Part shown: positions 34,140 to 42,104 of the stretch, one piece after another
Numbering within the stretch: position 1 is the stretch's first letter
Layout: the number at the start of each line of letters is the position of its first letter
Notes under the pieces: generated by a model
What the model saw: only the letters and a program-made list of their open reading frames with translations
Told to the model about the DNA's origin: nothing
The model's database searches: none
Assembly: GCA_016779205.1 (NCBI GenBank)
Contig: JADHOC010000002.1
Location: 124,001-188,000 of the forward strand
DNA: 64,000 nt
Direction of reading: 5' to 3'
Origin: Planctomycetota bacterium
Lineage (GTDB): Bacteria; Planctomycetota; UBA1135; GCA-002686595
Position numbers and translations under genes: made by a program

Positions 34140-35143
34140 TCAGAGGTAGAACGCCCGCAGGGCGACGGCGCTCAGCAGGAGGGGGAAGGCCCAGCGGGCG
34201 TGGAAGTCGACTCTCTCCGCCGCCGCGATGCGCTCCCTGTAGATGAGCCGGGCGGTGAGGATCACCTCCACCAGCGCCAGGAAGGCGAGGATGAAGGCGC
34301 CGTTCAGGAAGACGTCCAGCCGCGTGCTGTAGGAGAGCGGGGGCACCTGGTTGGCGAGGGCAAAGCGGTACGCGATGACCGTGAGGATCGACGTGGCGGA
34401 GAAGCCGAACTGGACGGCGATCTGCGCCGGGGGAGCCCAGAACACCGTCCATGACATCATCACGATGACGATCAGCGGGAGGATCGTGTTCCAGATGTAG
34501 TGGGAGGTGATCCGCTTGGCCTGGATCGTGAAGGTGCCCCGGGGACGGGCGGCAACGACGCGCTGATCGGGAGCGGCTCCGTGGAGAGCTCGCCGCCGGT
34601 GATCTCCCAGTCCGGAGTGGAGAGGAGGTTCGAGACCTCGACGAGCGGCCCCTCTCTGACCTCGTAGTCAACGACCCCCTCGCTCGTCGCGAAGAAGAAG
34701 GGGAACGAGATCTCGTGCTGGTCGAAGGGGAAGTCGGCCAGGAAGGTCGGCGCGCCGAACCGACCGGTGAGCCGCTGGGTGTAGGTGGCGTTGCCGTCTT
34801 CGTCCACGATGGCGATCCGAGGGAGCATCTCCCGGGCGCCACGGATCGTGGTGGACTGAAAATTGGGCGCCCAGATGTCGTCCACCTTCAGGAAGCGACT
34901 GCCGTCTTCCTCGCTCGAGAGGCGGGGGTCCGTCCAGTTGATCCTGAAGAAGAGGTCAGCGTTGATCTCCTGATCGGCGTCGAGCACGGCCATCACGTCG
35001 ACCAGGAGGAACGAGACGTCGACCTTCACCACGCCGTCCTCGTCCACGGGCGGGGCGGTCAGAGCCTGTTGTGCGCGGGCCAGGTCCGGGGTGCTCAGCG
35101 CGAGGCTGAGGAGGACGAGGAGGATCTTCGTGGTGCGAGTCAT
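34140..35143 (-). pseudogene. pentameric ligand-gated ion channel (GLIC-like), broken by one frameshift
   Basis: An extracellular ligand-binding domain (34472-35143: signal peptide, FFRINWTDPRLSSEE, DDIWAPNF, FPFDQHEISFPF) and the transmembrane part (frame ending 34140: KRITSHYIWNTILPLIVI, MMSWTVFWAP, an M2 helix with TSILTVIAYRF, then M3 and M4 ending FYL) lie in different frames. Together they would give about 334 residues, the size of prokaryotic Cys-loop-type channels. The break is between about 34545 and 34580, after PLPISA; the total of 1004 bases needs one more base (or two fewer) to restore the frame. Either a sequencing slip at a GC homopolymer or a true pseudogene. No loop cysteines, as usual in bacteria. 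Confidence 0.8.
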
Positions 35144-35245
35144 CGGTGCAGGAGCGGGGTCAACGGTCCCGAATTCTGCCCTGAGGGTGCGCTCCGTGCA
35201 GCGCCGACCGAGGAATGTGGGTGGAGCGCGCCTCGGGCTCTCGCC

Positions 35246-35947
35246 TCACCCGAGGGAGAGGCTCCCGTAGACCAGCTCGAGCGCCGCCAGGTAGGCGGGT
35301 TCGAAGAGCAGGGGGAAGAGGTTCCAGGCCAGCACGAGGCCGATGATCGACATGCCGGGCTGGCTCACCAGCCGCGAGTACGAGGAGAAGGTCCTCGACG
35401 GCAGCACCAGGGCGACGGCAGCGCTCCCGTCCAGGGGTGCCACGGGGATCAGGTTGAAGATCAGCAGCAGCAGGTTCTGGACGAAGACGAGGCTGAGGAA
35501 GATGGCGAAGGAGCGCCCGACGGGGGAACCGGCGGTCTCGACCACGGAGTAGAGGCTGAGGGTCTCGGGGGCCTGGAAGAGCCCGCCCGCGAGGCCCCAG
35601 CGGAGCCCGGCTGCGGCCAAGAGGAACAGGAGCAGATTGGCGGCGGGCCCGGCGAGGGCCATCCAGCCCGCGCGGCGCGGGTAGCGGTCGGCCCAGACCG
35701 GATCGTAGGGCGCGCTCGCGAAGCCGAGGGGCCAGCCGATGAAGGCGAGGGTCAGGATCGGCAGCAGGACCATGCCGATGGGCTCCCGGATGATGTGAGG
35801 GATCGGGTCGAGGGAGACCTGTCCCGCTTGCTGGGCCGTGTCGTCCCCGAGGCGCAGCGCCGCCCATGCGTGGGCCGCCTCGTGGAGGACGGTGGAGAGC
35901 ACGAAGACCACGTAGAAGCCCGCGGCCAGGACGAACTGAGGATCCAT
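35246..35947 (-). CDS. site-2 protease family (M50) membrane metalloprotease
   Basis: 233 residues, about six membrane helices. Zinc-binding HEAAH at residues 22-26 in the first long helix and the third ligand motif NLIPVAPLDG near 165-174. No PDZ or CBS domain, so it belongs to the small soluble-substrate-like group of rhomboid-unrelated S2P proteins. Targets unknown. A TAACCT hexamer lies seven bases before the ATG; the gene diverges from the DUF1080 lipoprotein. Confidence 0.9.
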   Translation of the reverse strand: MDPQFVLAAGFYVVFVLSTVLHEAAHAWAALRLGDDTAQQAGQVSLDPIPHIIREPIGMVLLPILTLAFIGWPLGFASAPYDPVWADRYPRRAGWMALAGPAANLLLFLLAAAGLRWGLAGGLFQAPETLSLYSVVETAGSPVGRSFAIFLSLVFVQNLLLLIFNLIPVAPLDGSAAVALVLPSRTFSSYSRLVSQPGMSIIGLVLAWNLFPLLFEPAYLAALELVYGSLSLG

Positions 35948-35954
35948 CGGGGCG

Positions 35955-35960
35955 AGGTTA
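35955..35960 (-). promoter_or_regulatory. candidate -10 hexamer TAACCT for the M50 gene
   Basis: Minus-strand TAACCT, seven bases before the ATG at 35947, flanked by GGGG and CCCC. Confidence 0.4.
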
Positions 35961-36009
35961 GTCTCCCCGGGGTTCCGCAGGGACGCCGTTCGAGATTGTC
36001 ATGGGTCGT

Positions 36010-36015
36010 TATCCT
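36010..36015 (+). promoter_or_regulatory. candidate -10 hexamer TATCCT for the DUF1080 gene
   Basis: TATCCT 39 bases before the ATG at 36055 in the divergent gap. Confidence 0.35.
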
Positions 36016-36054
36016 TGGCCCTCTCCCGTGGCTCTCTGACCCCCTCTTCACCCG

Positions 36055-36792
36055 ATGGATCACTCACCCCTCAGCCTCCGGGCGCTCTCCGCCGCCCTCC
36101 TCGCTGTCGGCGGCTCCCTCGCTGTCGGCGGCCTCGTCGGCTGTGGTGGCGACCAAGGGGGAGAGGAGCGCGCGCCGGTTCGTGAGGCGCTCTTCGACGG
36201 GAAGACCCTCGACGGCTGGCATGTGGACATCCCCGAGGGTGACGATGACCCGAGCATCGAGCCCACGTTCATCGTCCGCGACGGGCTCCTCGTCAGTCGC
36301 GGAGCTCCCCAGGGGCACCTGATCACCGACCGGTCCTTCCGCGACTACCGGCTCGAGGTCGAGTACCGGTGGACCGGGAAGCCGGGCAACTGCGGGGTGC
36401 TCGTGCACTGTTCGACGCCCCGGCGCCTGTACGGGATGTTCCCCCAGTCCATCGAGTGCCAGATGCACCACGGGAACGCCGGGGACTTCTGGTGCATCGG
36501 CGAGGACATCCGGACGCCGGACATGGAGACGCGACGTGGCCCGGACCCCGCCAAGTGGGGGGTCGAGGAGGGCGAGCGCCGCCGCATCCTGAACCTCACC
36601 GACGGGTCCGAGAAGCCCGAGGGGGAGTGGAACCAGATGGTCATCGAGTGCCGCTACCGGGACATCAAGATCTGGGTCAACGGGGAGCTCGTGAACGAGG
36701 GGACCGACTGCACGGCCTCCTCGGGCCAGATCGCGCTCCAGGCCGAGGGGGCCGAGGCGGAATTCCGAAGGGTCGACCTCTTCAAGCTCTGA
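36055..36792 (+). CDS. DUF1080 (3-keto-disaccharide hydrolase-like) lipoprotein
   Basis: 245 residues. A lipobox GLVGC puts the lipidated cysteine at residue 30. The DUF1080 concanavalin-like fold starts with LFDGKTLDGWH and continues with ITDRSFRDYRLEVEYRW, SQSIECQM-type segment (PQSIECQMHHGNAGDFW) and WNQMVIECRYRDIKIWVNGELV, ending DLFKL. Members cleave 3-keto-glycosides or bind glycans and are greatly expanded in planctomycetes. Surface-exposed glycan processing is the likely role. Confidence 0.9.
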   Translation: MDHSPLSLRALSAALLAVGGSLAVGGLVGCGGDQGGEERAPVREALFDGKTLDGWHVDIPEGDDDPSIEPTFIVRDGLLVSRGAPQGHLITDRSFRDYRLEVEYRWTGKPGNCGVLVHCSTPRRLYGMFPQSIECQMHHGNAGDFWCIGEDIRTPDMETRRGPDPAKWGVEEGERRRILNLTDGSEKPEGEWNQMVIECRYRDIKIWVNGELVNEGTDCTASSGQIALQAEGAEAEFRRVDLFKL

Positions 36793-36805
36793 GCGAGCGT
36801 GCGGT

Positions 36806-36811
36806 TAGAAT
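36806..36811 (+). promoter_or_regulatory. candidate -10 hexamer TAGAAT for the Tat-like pair
   Basis: TAGAAT 16 bases before the ATG at 36828, flanked by GCGG and CCGC. Confidence 0.4.
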
Positions 36812-36827
36812 CCGCGCCATCTCCCCC

Positions 36828-36965
36828 ATGCTCTCCGCACCCCTCGCGCTCCTCGGCTCCCTCCACCTGACGGAGGTGCTCCTCATCTGCGCCGCTGCCC
36901 TGGCGCTGGTGGGCGCCCGCGTGCCGGCCTTCCTCGTTCGCTGGGACCGGCGGGTGGAGCGCTGA
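36828..36965 (+). CDS. short TatA-like membrane protein
   Basis: 45 residues: a hydrophobic helix (about 12-31, LTEVLLICAAALALVG) followed by a basic amphipathic stretch ARVPAFLVRWDRRVER. This matches the layout of a minimal TatA/TatE, but the usual FG hinge is VG and the amphipathic helix is very short. Its stop overlaps the start of the next Tat-like gene as TGATG, which supports a real coding role. Confidence 0.6.
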   Translation: MLSAPLALLGSLHLTEVLLICAAALALVGARVPAFLVRWDRRVER

Positions 36966-37516
36966 TGATCCCCTGCGCGCTCGCGATCTTCGGCACGATC
37001 AACGGGTTCGAGCTCCTGGTCGTCGTCGCTGCGGCGCTGATGGTCTTCGGGTCGCGGCTCCCGGACGTGGCCCTGCGCGCTGTGGCCCACGTCATGCGCG
37101 CCCGTCGCGCGGTGAGCAAGATGTGGCGTGATACGGGCCTCGAGGAGGAGCTGCGCCGCGTGCGGCGGGACATCGAGATGAGCGTCCCCAGGGTGGCGGA
37201 CTTCGATGTGGCGTCCTCTTCCCCGCCCCCTGCAGCCGATTCAGACCCCTACGACGACTCCGAGGACCCGGACGCCGCGCGCGCGGAGGAGTACTACGAC
37301 TCCTCGGTGGACATCCGACCGGCCGAGGGGATCATCGCCAGCGGCGAGTGGTCGGCGGAGGAGGACCTGGATCGCAGGGAGCCGACCGGAGAGGAGGGGC
37401 CCGACCCGCATGAGGCCGAGGAGCCGTCCACGGCCCGCGATGAGGCGCCGACCGAGCCTGCGGTGTCCGAGCCGGGCACGGGTGAGGAGGAGGACCCCTC
37501 GCGCCGCGAGGGCTGA
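36965..37516 (+). CDS. TatA/TatB-family protein with long acidic tail
   Basis: 183 residues. Residues about 12-33 are a TatA/B membrane helix with the hinge VFGSRLPDV, followed by a charged amphipathic helix (RAVAHVMRARRAVSKMWRD, about 40-75). The rest (about 85-183) is a disordered, Glu/Asp/Pro-rich tail. Together with the short upstream partner it could form a Tat translocase component pair; no tatC is nearby. The long acidic tail is more typical of TatB. Confidence 0.75.
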   Translation: MIPCALAIFGTINGFELLVVVAAALMVFGSRLPDVALRAVAHVMRARRAVSKMWRDTGLEEELRRVRRDIEMSVPRVADFDVASSSPPPAADSDPYDDSEDPDAARAEEYYDSSVDIRPAEGIIASGEWSAEEDLDRREPTGEEGPDPHEAEEPSTARDEAPTEPAVSEPGTGEEEDPSRREG

Positions 37517-37527
37517 TCCACGGGCTC

Positions 37528-38400
37528 ATGTTCCGGATCGGCTACAACACGAACGGGCTGGGCTCTCACCGTCTGCCGGAGGCGCTCGACCTCATCGGGG
37601 ACCTCGGCTACGAGGCCGTCGCCATCACGCCAGACGTGGGCGGGCTGGACCCCTTTCACCTGCGACAGGGCGAGGTGGCCGGCATCCATGCCCGGCTGCA
37701 GGACCTGGGCCTCGCCGTCGCCATCGAGACGGGGGCGCGATTCCTGCTGGACCCCAGGCGCAAGCACCGCCCCTCACTCCTGGAGGCGGACGCCCTCGGT
37801 CGCTCAAGGCGCATCGACTTCTACAGGCGCTGTGTGGACCTCGCCACAGACCTCGGGGCGGACGTGGTCTCCCTCTGGGCGGGCTCGGCCCCCGAGGGTG
37901 AGCACGGCACCCTCGACGGGGAGCCGGACCATGGGCTGGGCGATCGCCTCGTCGAGGGCCTCGCGCAGGTGCTCGAACATGCGCACGGGGCGGCGGTCCG
38001 CGTCGCCTTCGAGCCGGAGCCGGGGATGTTCGTGGAGCGCCCGGCGGGCTTCGCGGCCCTCCTCGAGCGGGGAGGATCGGCCCTCGATGGGCTGGGCCTT
38101 ACCCTCGACGTGGGGCACTGCGTGGTGACCGGCGACGAGCCCGTGAGCGGCGTCATCGAGCGCTGGGCCCCGCGGCTGGCGCACGTTCACCTGGCGGACT
38201 GCCCGAGGGGCCTTCACCAGCATGTCGCATTCGGCCAGGGGGACCTGGACCTCGAAGATGCCCTCGGCGGACTCGTCAGCAGTGGCTTCACGGGCGTCGC
38301 CGCGGTGGAGCTCTCGCGCGACGGCCATCGCGGGCCGGACGCCGCGCGTGAGGCGATGACCTCGATTCGCCGGGCCTTGGGGGCCTCGGGTGTATCGTGA
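37528..38400 (+). CDS. sugar phosphate isomerase/epimerase-like TIM-barrel protein
   Basis: 290 residues of the AP-endonuclease-2 superfamily (xylose isomerase-like barrel). Metal-ligand positions are suggested by FEPEPGMFVER (Glu), LTLDVGHC (Asp/His), HVHLADCPRG (His) and AAVELSRDGH (Glu). Starts MFRIGYNTNGLG. Related proteins isomerise or epimerise sugars and inositols, and one relative is found in Ebo-type clusters. Eleven bases after the Tat-like gene, so possibly in one transcript, though functions seem unrelated. Confidence 0.85.
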   Translation: MFRIGYNTNGLGSHRLPEALDLIGDLGYEAVAITPDVGGLDPFHLRQGEVAGIHARLQDLGLAVAIETGARFLLDPRRKHRPSLLEADALGRSRRIDFYRRCVDLATDLGADVVSLWAGSAPEGEHGTLDGEPDHGLGDRLVEGLAQVLEHAHGAAVRVAFEPEPGMFVERPAGFAALLERGGSALDGLGLTLDVGHCVVTGDEPVSGVIERWAPRLAHVHLADCPRGLHQHVAFGQGDLDLEDALGGLVSSGFTGVAAVELSRDGHRGPDAAREAMTSIRRALGASGVS

Positions 38401-38545
38401 GCCCCGAAGCCGTCATTTTTTGGTCAATCCTCGGCGCCGTGGACCGATAGCCCCCTTAGAACGTGGCTGGCGCACCGAGGGTCGAGGTGCCGGGCGTTTT
38501 CCCGGTGTCCATGGATCATCGGTGAGAAGAGGGGATCCGTGACCG

Positions 38546-38578
38546 GATGCGCTGAGCGCATCAGCGTCTGAGGAGGAG
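38546..38578 (+). promoter_or_regulatory. leader hairpin and strong Shine-Dalgarno before the small Cys protein
   Basis: A seven-base stem GATGCGC/GCGCATC (38546-38552, 38556-38562) with TGA loop is followed within ten bases by GGAGGAG (38572-38578), seven bases from the ATG at 38586. A strong ribosome site is exceptional in this window. The rest of the 185-base leader has a T6 run near 38416 and no other clear element. Confidence 0.6.
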
Positions 38579-38585
38579 AGCACCG

Positions 38586-38810
38586 ATGAGCGGGAGAAAC
38601 CAAGGACCGGCCGTCCAGGCCGAACTGTTCGAGTCCAGCGTGGAGTACGCAGCGGCGAAGCCCGAGGCTGAGCCCGCGATGCAGTGCCCGACACGCGTGG
38701 ACGGTGTCACGCCGCTCATCCAGCACCGCCTCACCCAGAATCAGTGCCAGTCGAAGCAGCGCGGTCTCTACCACAAGTGCTTCACCTGCTCCCACGCCAA
38801 CGGGCGCTAG
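38586..38810 (+). CDS. small Cys-rich protein, possible zinc-binding
   Basis: 74 residues. Not assigned to a family. Cysteines at 34, 54, 65 and 68; the last three lie in CQSKQRGLYHKCFTCSHANG, a C-x10-C-x2-C arrangement with neighbouring histidines, suggestive of a small metal site. The first 30 residues are acidic and probably flexible. A strong GGAGGAG ribosome site and a leader hairpin suggest high or regulated expression. It immediately precedes a signalling operon but is separated from it by 261 bases. Confidence 0.65.
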   Translation: MSGRNQGPAVQAELFESSVEYAAAKPEAEPAMQCPTRVDGVTPLIQHRLTQNQCQSKQRGLYHKCFTCSHANGR

Positions 38811-39044
38811 GGCAGCCAGGACCAGCCTGACCCGGGCCATCTGGCCCGAGACCCGTTGGAGGCGCACGGCCTCACGCGTCTCGTATTGATCGAGGGCTGC
38901 GGAGAGCCTCCCAGGGAGGCAATGGGGGTCTGGGGGCGGCATGTGTGCCCTTCTGGGGCTTGTGGCCGTGGGAGTGGGGATCCCTAAAGGTCCCCCGGGA
39001 GGACTCCCGATCAGACTCTTTCGCGGCCCATGGGGGTTTACCCT

Positions 39045-39050
39045 TATTCT
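39045..39050 (+). promoter_or_regulatory. candidate -10 hexamer TATTCT for the signalling operon
   Basis: TATTCT 21 bases before the ATG at 39072; this also argues against the ATG at 39030 as start, which would lie upstream of the hexamer. Confidence 0.4.
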
Positions 39051-39071
39051 GGGTCCGTGCAACAGCCGCCC

Positions 39072-39698
39072 ATGGACATCCCTGCCAATCACGACTCCGC
39101 GCTCCACCAATCCGTCGACCTGCTCAGGGCCTTGGAGGTGGGGCCCGGCCTGGGGTCAGAGGTCGCGGAGCGCTTGAGGGAGCTCGTCTCCGTGGTCCGG
39201 GAAGGGGTCCTCGAGGGACGCCTCTGCGCCTCCAGCCGCGCGCTGGGCACCTGGCCCGCCATCACCGAGTCGATGTCCGCCGACGAGCTCCGCGATCTCG
39301 CGGAGCTCCTGAACTCGATCACCGGCGCCGCACCTGCGGAGTCACACTCCCTGGCGCTCGCCGTTCACTCCGCGCTTCAGCGGTTCGAAGGGGACGCCGA
39401 ACTGCTCGGGGAGGTGCTCGAGATCTTCCTCGAGCAGGTCCCCATTCAGCTCCAGCAGATGCACCAGGCGGGCGCTGCGGGGGACACGGATCGGATCGCG
39501 GAGATCGCCCATGAGCTGCGCGGGGCCGCGGCGAACGTGGGGGCCGAGGGCCTGAGGACGGTGGCCTGCCAGGTGGAGCTCGACCTCAAGGGGGGCGACC
39601 CGAAGGACGTGACCGCCGAGCTCGAGAGCCTCCAGGTGGAGCTGGCTCGCCTGCGGCTCGCGGTCGAGGCGTTCCGCGCGGGAGGTGCCCGATCATGA
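39072..39698 (+). CDS. histidine phosphotransfer (Hpt) protein
   Basis: 208 residues. The C-terminal ~100 residues form an Hpt four-helix domain with phospho-accepting His147 in IAEIAHELRGAAANVGAEG; FLEQVPIQLQQM is the typical preceding helix. The N-terminal 90 residues are helical and unassigned. First gene of a four-gene operon; its stop overlaps the next ATG as ATGA. It most likely relays phosphate between the downstream receiver domains. Confidence 0.88.
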   Translation: MDIPANHDSALHQSVDLLRALEVGPGLGSEVAERLRELVSVVREGVLEGRLCASSRALGTWPAITESMSADELRDLAELLNSITGAAPAESHSLALAVHSALQRFEGDAELLGEVLEIFLEQVPIQLQQMHQAGAAGDTDRIAEIAHELRGAAANVGAEGLRTVACQVELDLKGGDPKDVTAELESLQVELARLRLAVEAFRAGGARS

Positions 39699-40945
39699 GC
39701 GCTCCCCAGACCATCCTCATCGTCGACGACAACCGCACGAACCGAACCCTGTTGGCCCGATCGCTCTCGAACTCCGGCTATCGGACCCTCGAGGGCTCAG
39801 ACGGTCTCCAGGCGATCGAGATGGCCGTGGAGCACCGCCCCGCCATCATCTTGCTCGACGTCCAGATGCCCTCCATGGATGGCTTCGAGGCCTGCCTGCG
39901 CCTCAAGGCCATGCCCAAGACGGCCGCCATCCCGGTGCTCTTCCTGACGAGCCACTCGGAGCCCGCCAACATCGAGCGCGCGTTCGCCGTGGGCGGTTGC
40001 GACTGCATCGCCAAGCCCTTCCACATGGGCGAGGTGAAGGCGCGGATCGCGGTTCACCTCGGCCTGCGTGAGGCCACGGACATGCTGGAGGAGACCCACG
40101 CCCAGCTTCTGCTCGCCCAGAAGATGGAGTCCATCGGTCAGCTCGCGGCGGGGGTCGCCCACGAGATCAACACCCCGACTCAGTTCGTGGGGGACAACAC
40201 CCGCTTCCTGAAGGACACCTTCGAGCAGCTCGCGCCGGCCCTCGGCAGGGTCCGCGAGCTCCTGGAGACCGCCATCGCCGGCGGGGACTGCGAGGGCGAG
40301 GCGAAGGCGCTGAAGGCAACCTTCGAGGACATCGAGCTCGACTACATCCTCGAGGAGTTCCCGACGGCCCTCGACCAGTCCATCGAGGGGCTCCAACGGG
40401 TGAGCACGATCGTGAAGGCGATGAAGGAGTTCTCGCACTCCGGGGCATCGGAGATGGCCCTCGCGGATCTCAACCGGTCGCTGGAGACCACGATCAACGT
40501 CGCCTCCCACGAGTGGAAGTACGTCGCCAATGTGGAGCGCGACTTCGACGAGGGCCTTCCCCACGTCTTCTGTCACGCGGGCGAGATCTCACAGGTCCTC
40601 CTGAACATGATCGTGAACGCCGCCTACGCGCTGCGGGAGAAGCTCGGGGACGGGGCGTCGGAGAAGGGCCTCATCAAGCTCACCACGCGCCACGCCGGGG
40701 AGTTCGCCGAGATCTGTGTGAGCGACACCGGCGCGGGCATCCCGCCCGAGATCCGGCAGCGGATCTTCGACCCGTTCTTCACCACGAAGGCCGTGGGTGA
40801 CGGCACGGGGCAGGGCCTCTCGATGGCGCACAAGGTGGTGGTTCAGGAGCACCAGGGGACCATCTCCGTCGAGAGCGAGGTGGGGGTGGGGACCACCTTC
40901 ACCATTCGCCTGCCCCTGGGCCGTGAGCGGGAGGCCGTCTCTTGA
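39695..40945 (+). CDS. receiver-histidine kinase hybrid (soluble)
   Basis: 416 residues, no membrane segments. Receiver 1-125 with DD at 11-12, Asp55 ([11 protein letters not shown]) and Lys107 (IAKPFH); a coiled linker ([20 protein letters not shown]) leads to the H box with His156 in [15 protein letters not shown]; HATPase domain has N box [13 protein letters not shown]1 VSDTGAGIP and G2 [13 protein letters not shown]. The receiver-first order implies the kinase is switched by phosphorylation of its own N-terminus, perhaps via the Hpt gene just upstream. The next gene starts in its stop (TTGA). Confidence 0.93.
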   Translation: MSAPQTILIVDDNRTNRTLLARSLSNSGYRTLEGSDGLQAIEMAVEHRPAIILLDVQMPSMDGFEACLRLKAMPKTAAIPVLFLTSHSEPANIERAFAVGGCDCIAKPFHMGEVKARIAVHLGLREATDMLEETHAQLLLAQKMESIGQLAAGVAHEINTPTQFVGDNTRFLKDTFEQLAPALGRVRELLETAIAGGDCEGEAKALKATFEDIELDYILEEFPTALDQSIEGLQRVSTIVKAMKEFSHSGASEMALADLNRSLETTINVASHEWKYVANVERDFDEGLPHVFCHAGEISQVLLNMIVNAAYALREKLGDGASEKGLIKLTTRHAGEFAEICVSDTGAGIPPEIRQRIFDPFFTTKAVGDGTGQGLSMAHKVVVQEHQGTISVESEVGVGTTFTIRLPLGREREAVS

Positions 40946-42099
40946 AGCGGCTGGTGGTCGTCGACGACGAGCAGATGGTCCTGGACGCCATCCGGCGCCA
41001 GTTCTACTCACGGCGGAAGGAGTGGGAGTCCCACTATTTCCTGACGGGGGCGGAGGCGCTCTCGTTCATGGAGGACCACCCCACCGACGTCGTGATGACG
41101 GACCTGAACATGGCGCCGATGGACGGTGCGGAGCTCCTGAGGGTCGTCCAGGACCGCTTCCCGGGCACGGTCCGGTTGCTCCTGACCGGCGCGGCTGGCG
41201 TGAAGATGACCCTCCCCGCCGCGCTCCTCGCCCACCAGTCATTCTCCAAGCCGTGCGATCCGATGGGGCTGAGGGAGGCGATCGAGCGCGCCTTCCGGAC
41301 GCGCCTCTCGTCGACGACGGATCGCATGCGCGACCTGGTGGGGTCCATGGGCGCGCTGCCCTCGGTCCCGGAGGTCTACAGCGCACTCACGCGGGTCATG
41401 AGTGACCCCGACGCGGGACTCAACGAGGTGGCGGCCATCATCGAGCGGGACGCGGCGATCAGCATGAAGCTGATCCAGCTGGCCAACTCGAGCATGTTCG
41501 CGGTGGCCCAGAGGGTGGAGAGCGTCCGAGACGCGACCTCGTACCTCGGAATGAACCTCGTGCGGATGCTCGTCCTGTCGGCCGAGGTGCATCAGGGCTT
41601 CAGCGCGGCGGCGGCGCAGCCGGGCTTCTCGCTCCACCGTGAGCAGGCGCACGGTTCCCTGGTCGCAAACATTGCCCGCGGCATGTCCGACGAGCGTGAG
41701 GTTGCGGACAGGTACTTCCTCGCCGGGCTCCTCCACGACGTGGGGCGGCTCGTGCTCGCATCGGCCGGGTCCGTGGACCAGGGGGCCCTCGATGGCGAGG
41801 TGCCGCTCCACGCGAGCGTCGGCGCCTACCTGCTGACGCTCTGGGGGATCCCGCTCCCCGTGGTGGAGGCGGTCGGCCGGCACCACGACCCCGCGGCGGC
41901 CGAGCCCAGGGAGTTCGGGATCGTGACGGCCGTGCACGTGGCGGACGCGCTCGCCCACGAGGTCACCCTGGAGGATCACGCACCCGCCGCGCCGATGGAC
42001 GAGGACCACCTTCGCCGACTCGGCGTCCTGGGCCGCGTCCCCGAGTGGCGCTCCCTCGCCGAGCAGCTCGTTCGCCCCAGCGGAGCCGACGCCGCCTGA
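40942..42099 (+). CDS. receiver-HDOD protein
   Basis: 385 residues, TTG start overlapping the previous stop. Receiver 1-120 (DD 8-9, Asp54 in VMTDLNMAPMDG, Lys103 in SFSKPCD) followed by an HDOD domain (about 125-340: GALPSVPEVYSAL, IIERDAAISMKLIQLANSS, YLAGLLHDVGRLVL-like segment FLAGLLHDVG, HASVGAYLLTLWGIPLPVVEAVGRHH). HDOD domains are usually non-catalytic relatives of HD phosphohydrolases used in signalling. Third gene of the operon. Confidence 0.93.
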   Translation: MKRLVVVDDEQMVLDAIRRQFYSRRKEWESHYFLTGAEALSFMEDHPTDVVMTDLNMAPMDGAELLRVVQDRFPGTVRLLLTGAAGVKMTLPAALLAHQSFSKPCDPMGLREAIERAFRTRLSSTTDRMRDLVGSMGALPSVPEVYSALTRVMSDPDAGLNEVAAIIERDAAISMKLIQLANSSMFAVAQRVESVRDATSYLGMNLVRMLVLSAEVHQGFSAAAAQPGFSLHREQAHGSLVANIARGMSDEREVADRYFLAGLLHDVGRLVLASAGSVDQGALDGEVPLHASVGAYLLTLWGIPLPVVEAVGRHHDPAAAEPREFGIVTAVHVADALAHEVTLEDHAPAAPMDEDHLRRLGVLGRVPEWRSLAEQLVRPSGADAA

Positions 42100-42104
42100 G
42101 TTCG

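Noticed and set aside
34066-34842. A 258-codon frame across the broken channel gene
   Set aside because: It is an Arg/Pro/Ser-rich shadow; channel motifs are in the other two minus-strand frames.
38811-39071. Possible gene or RNA between the small Cys protein and the Hpt gene
   Set aside because: Several GC-rich palindromes such as CGGGCCA-TC-TGGCCCG occur, but no conserved reading frame, tRNA or terminator with a T run could be supported.
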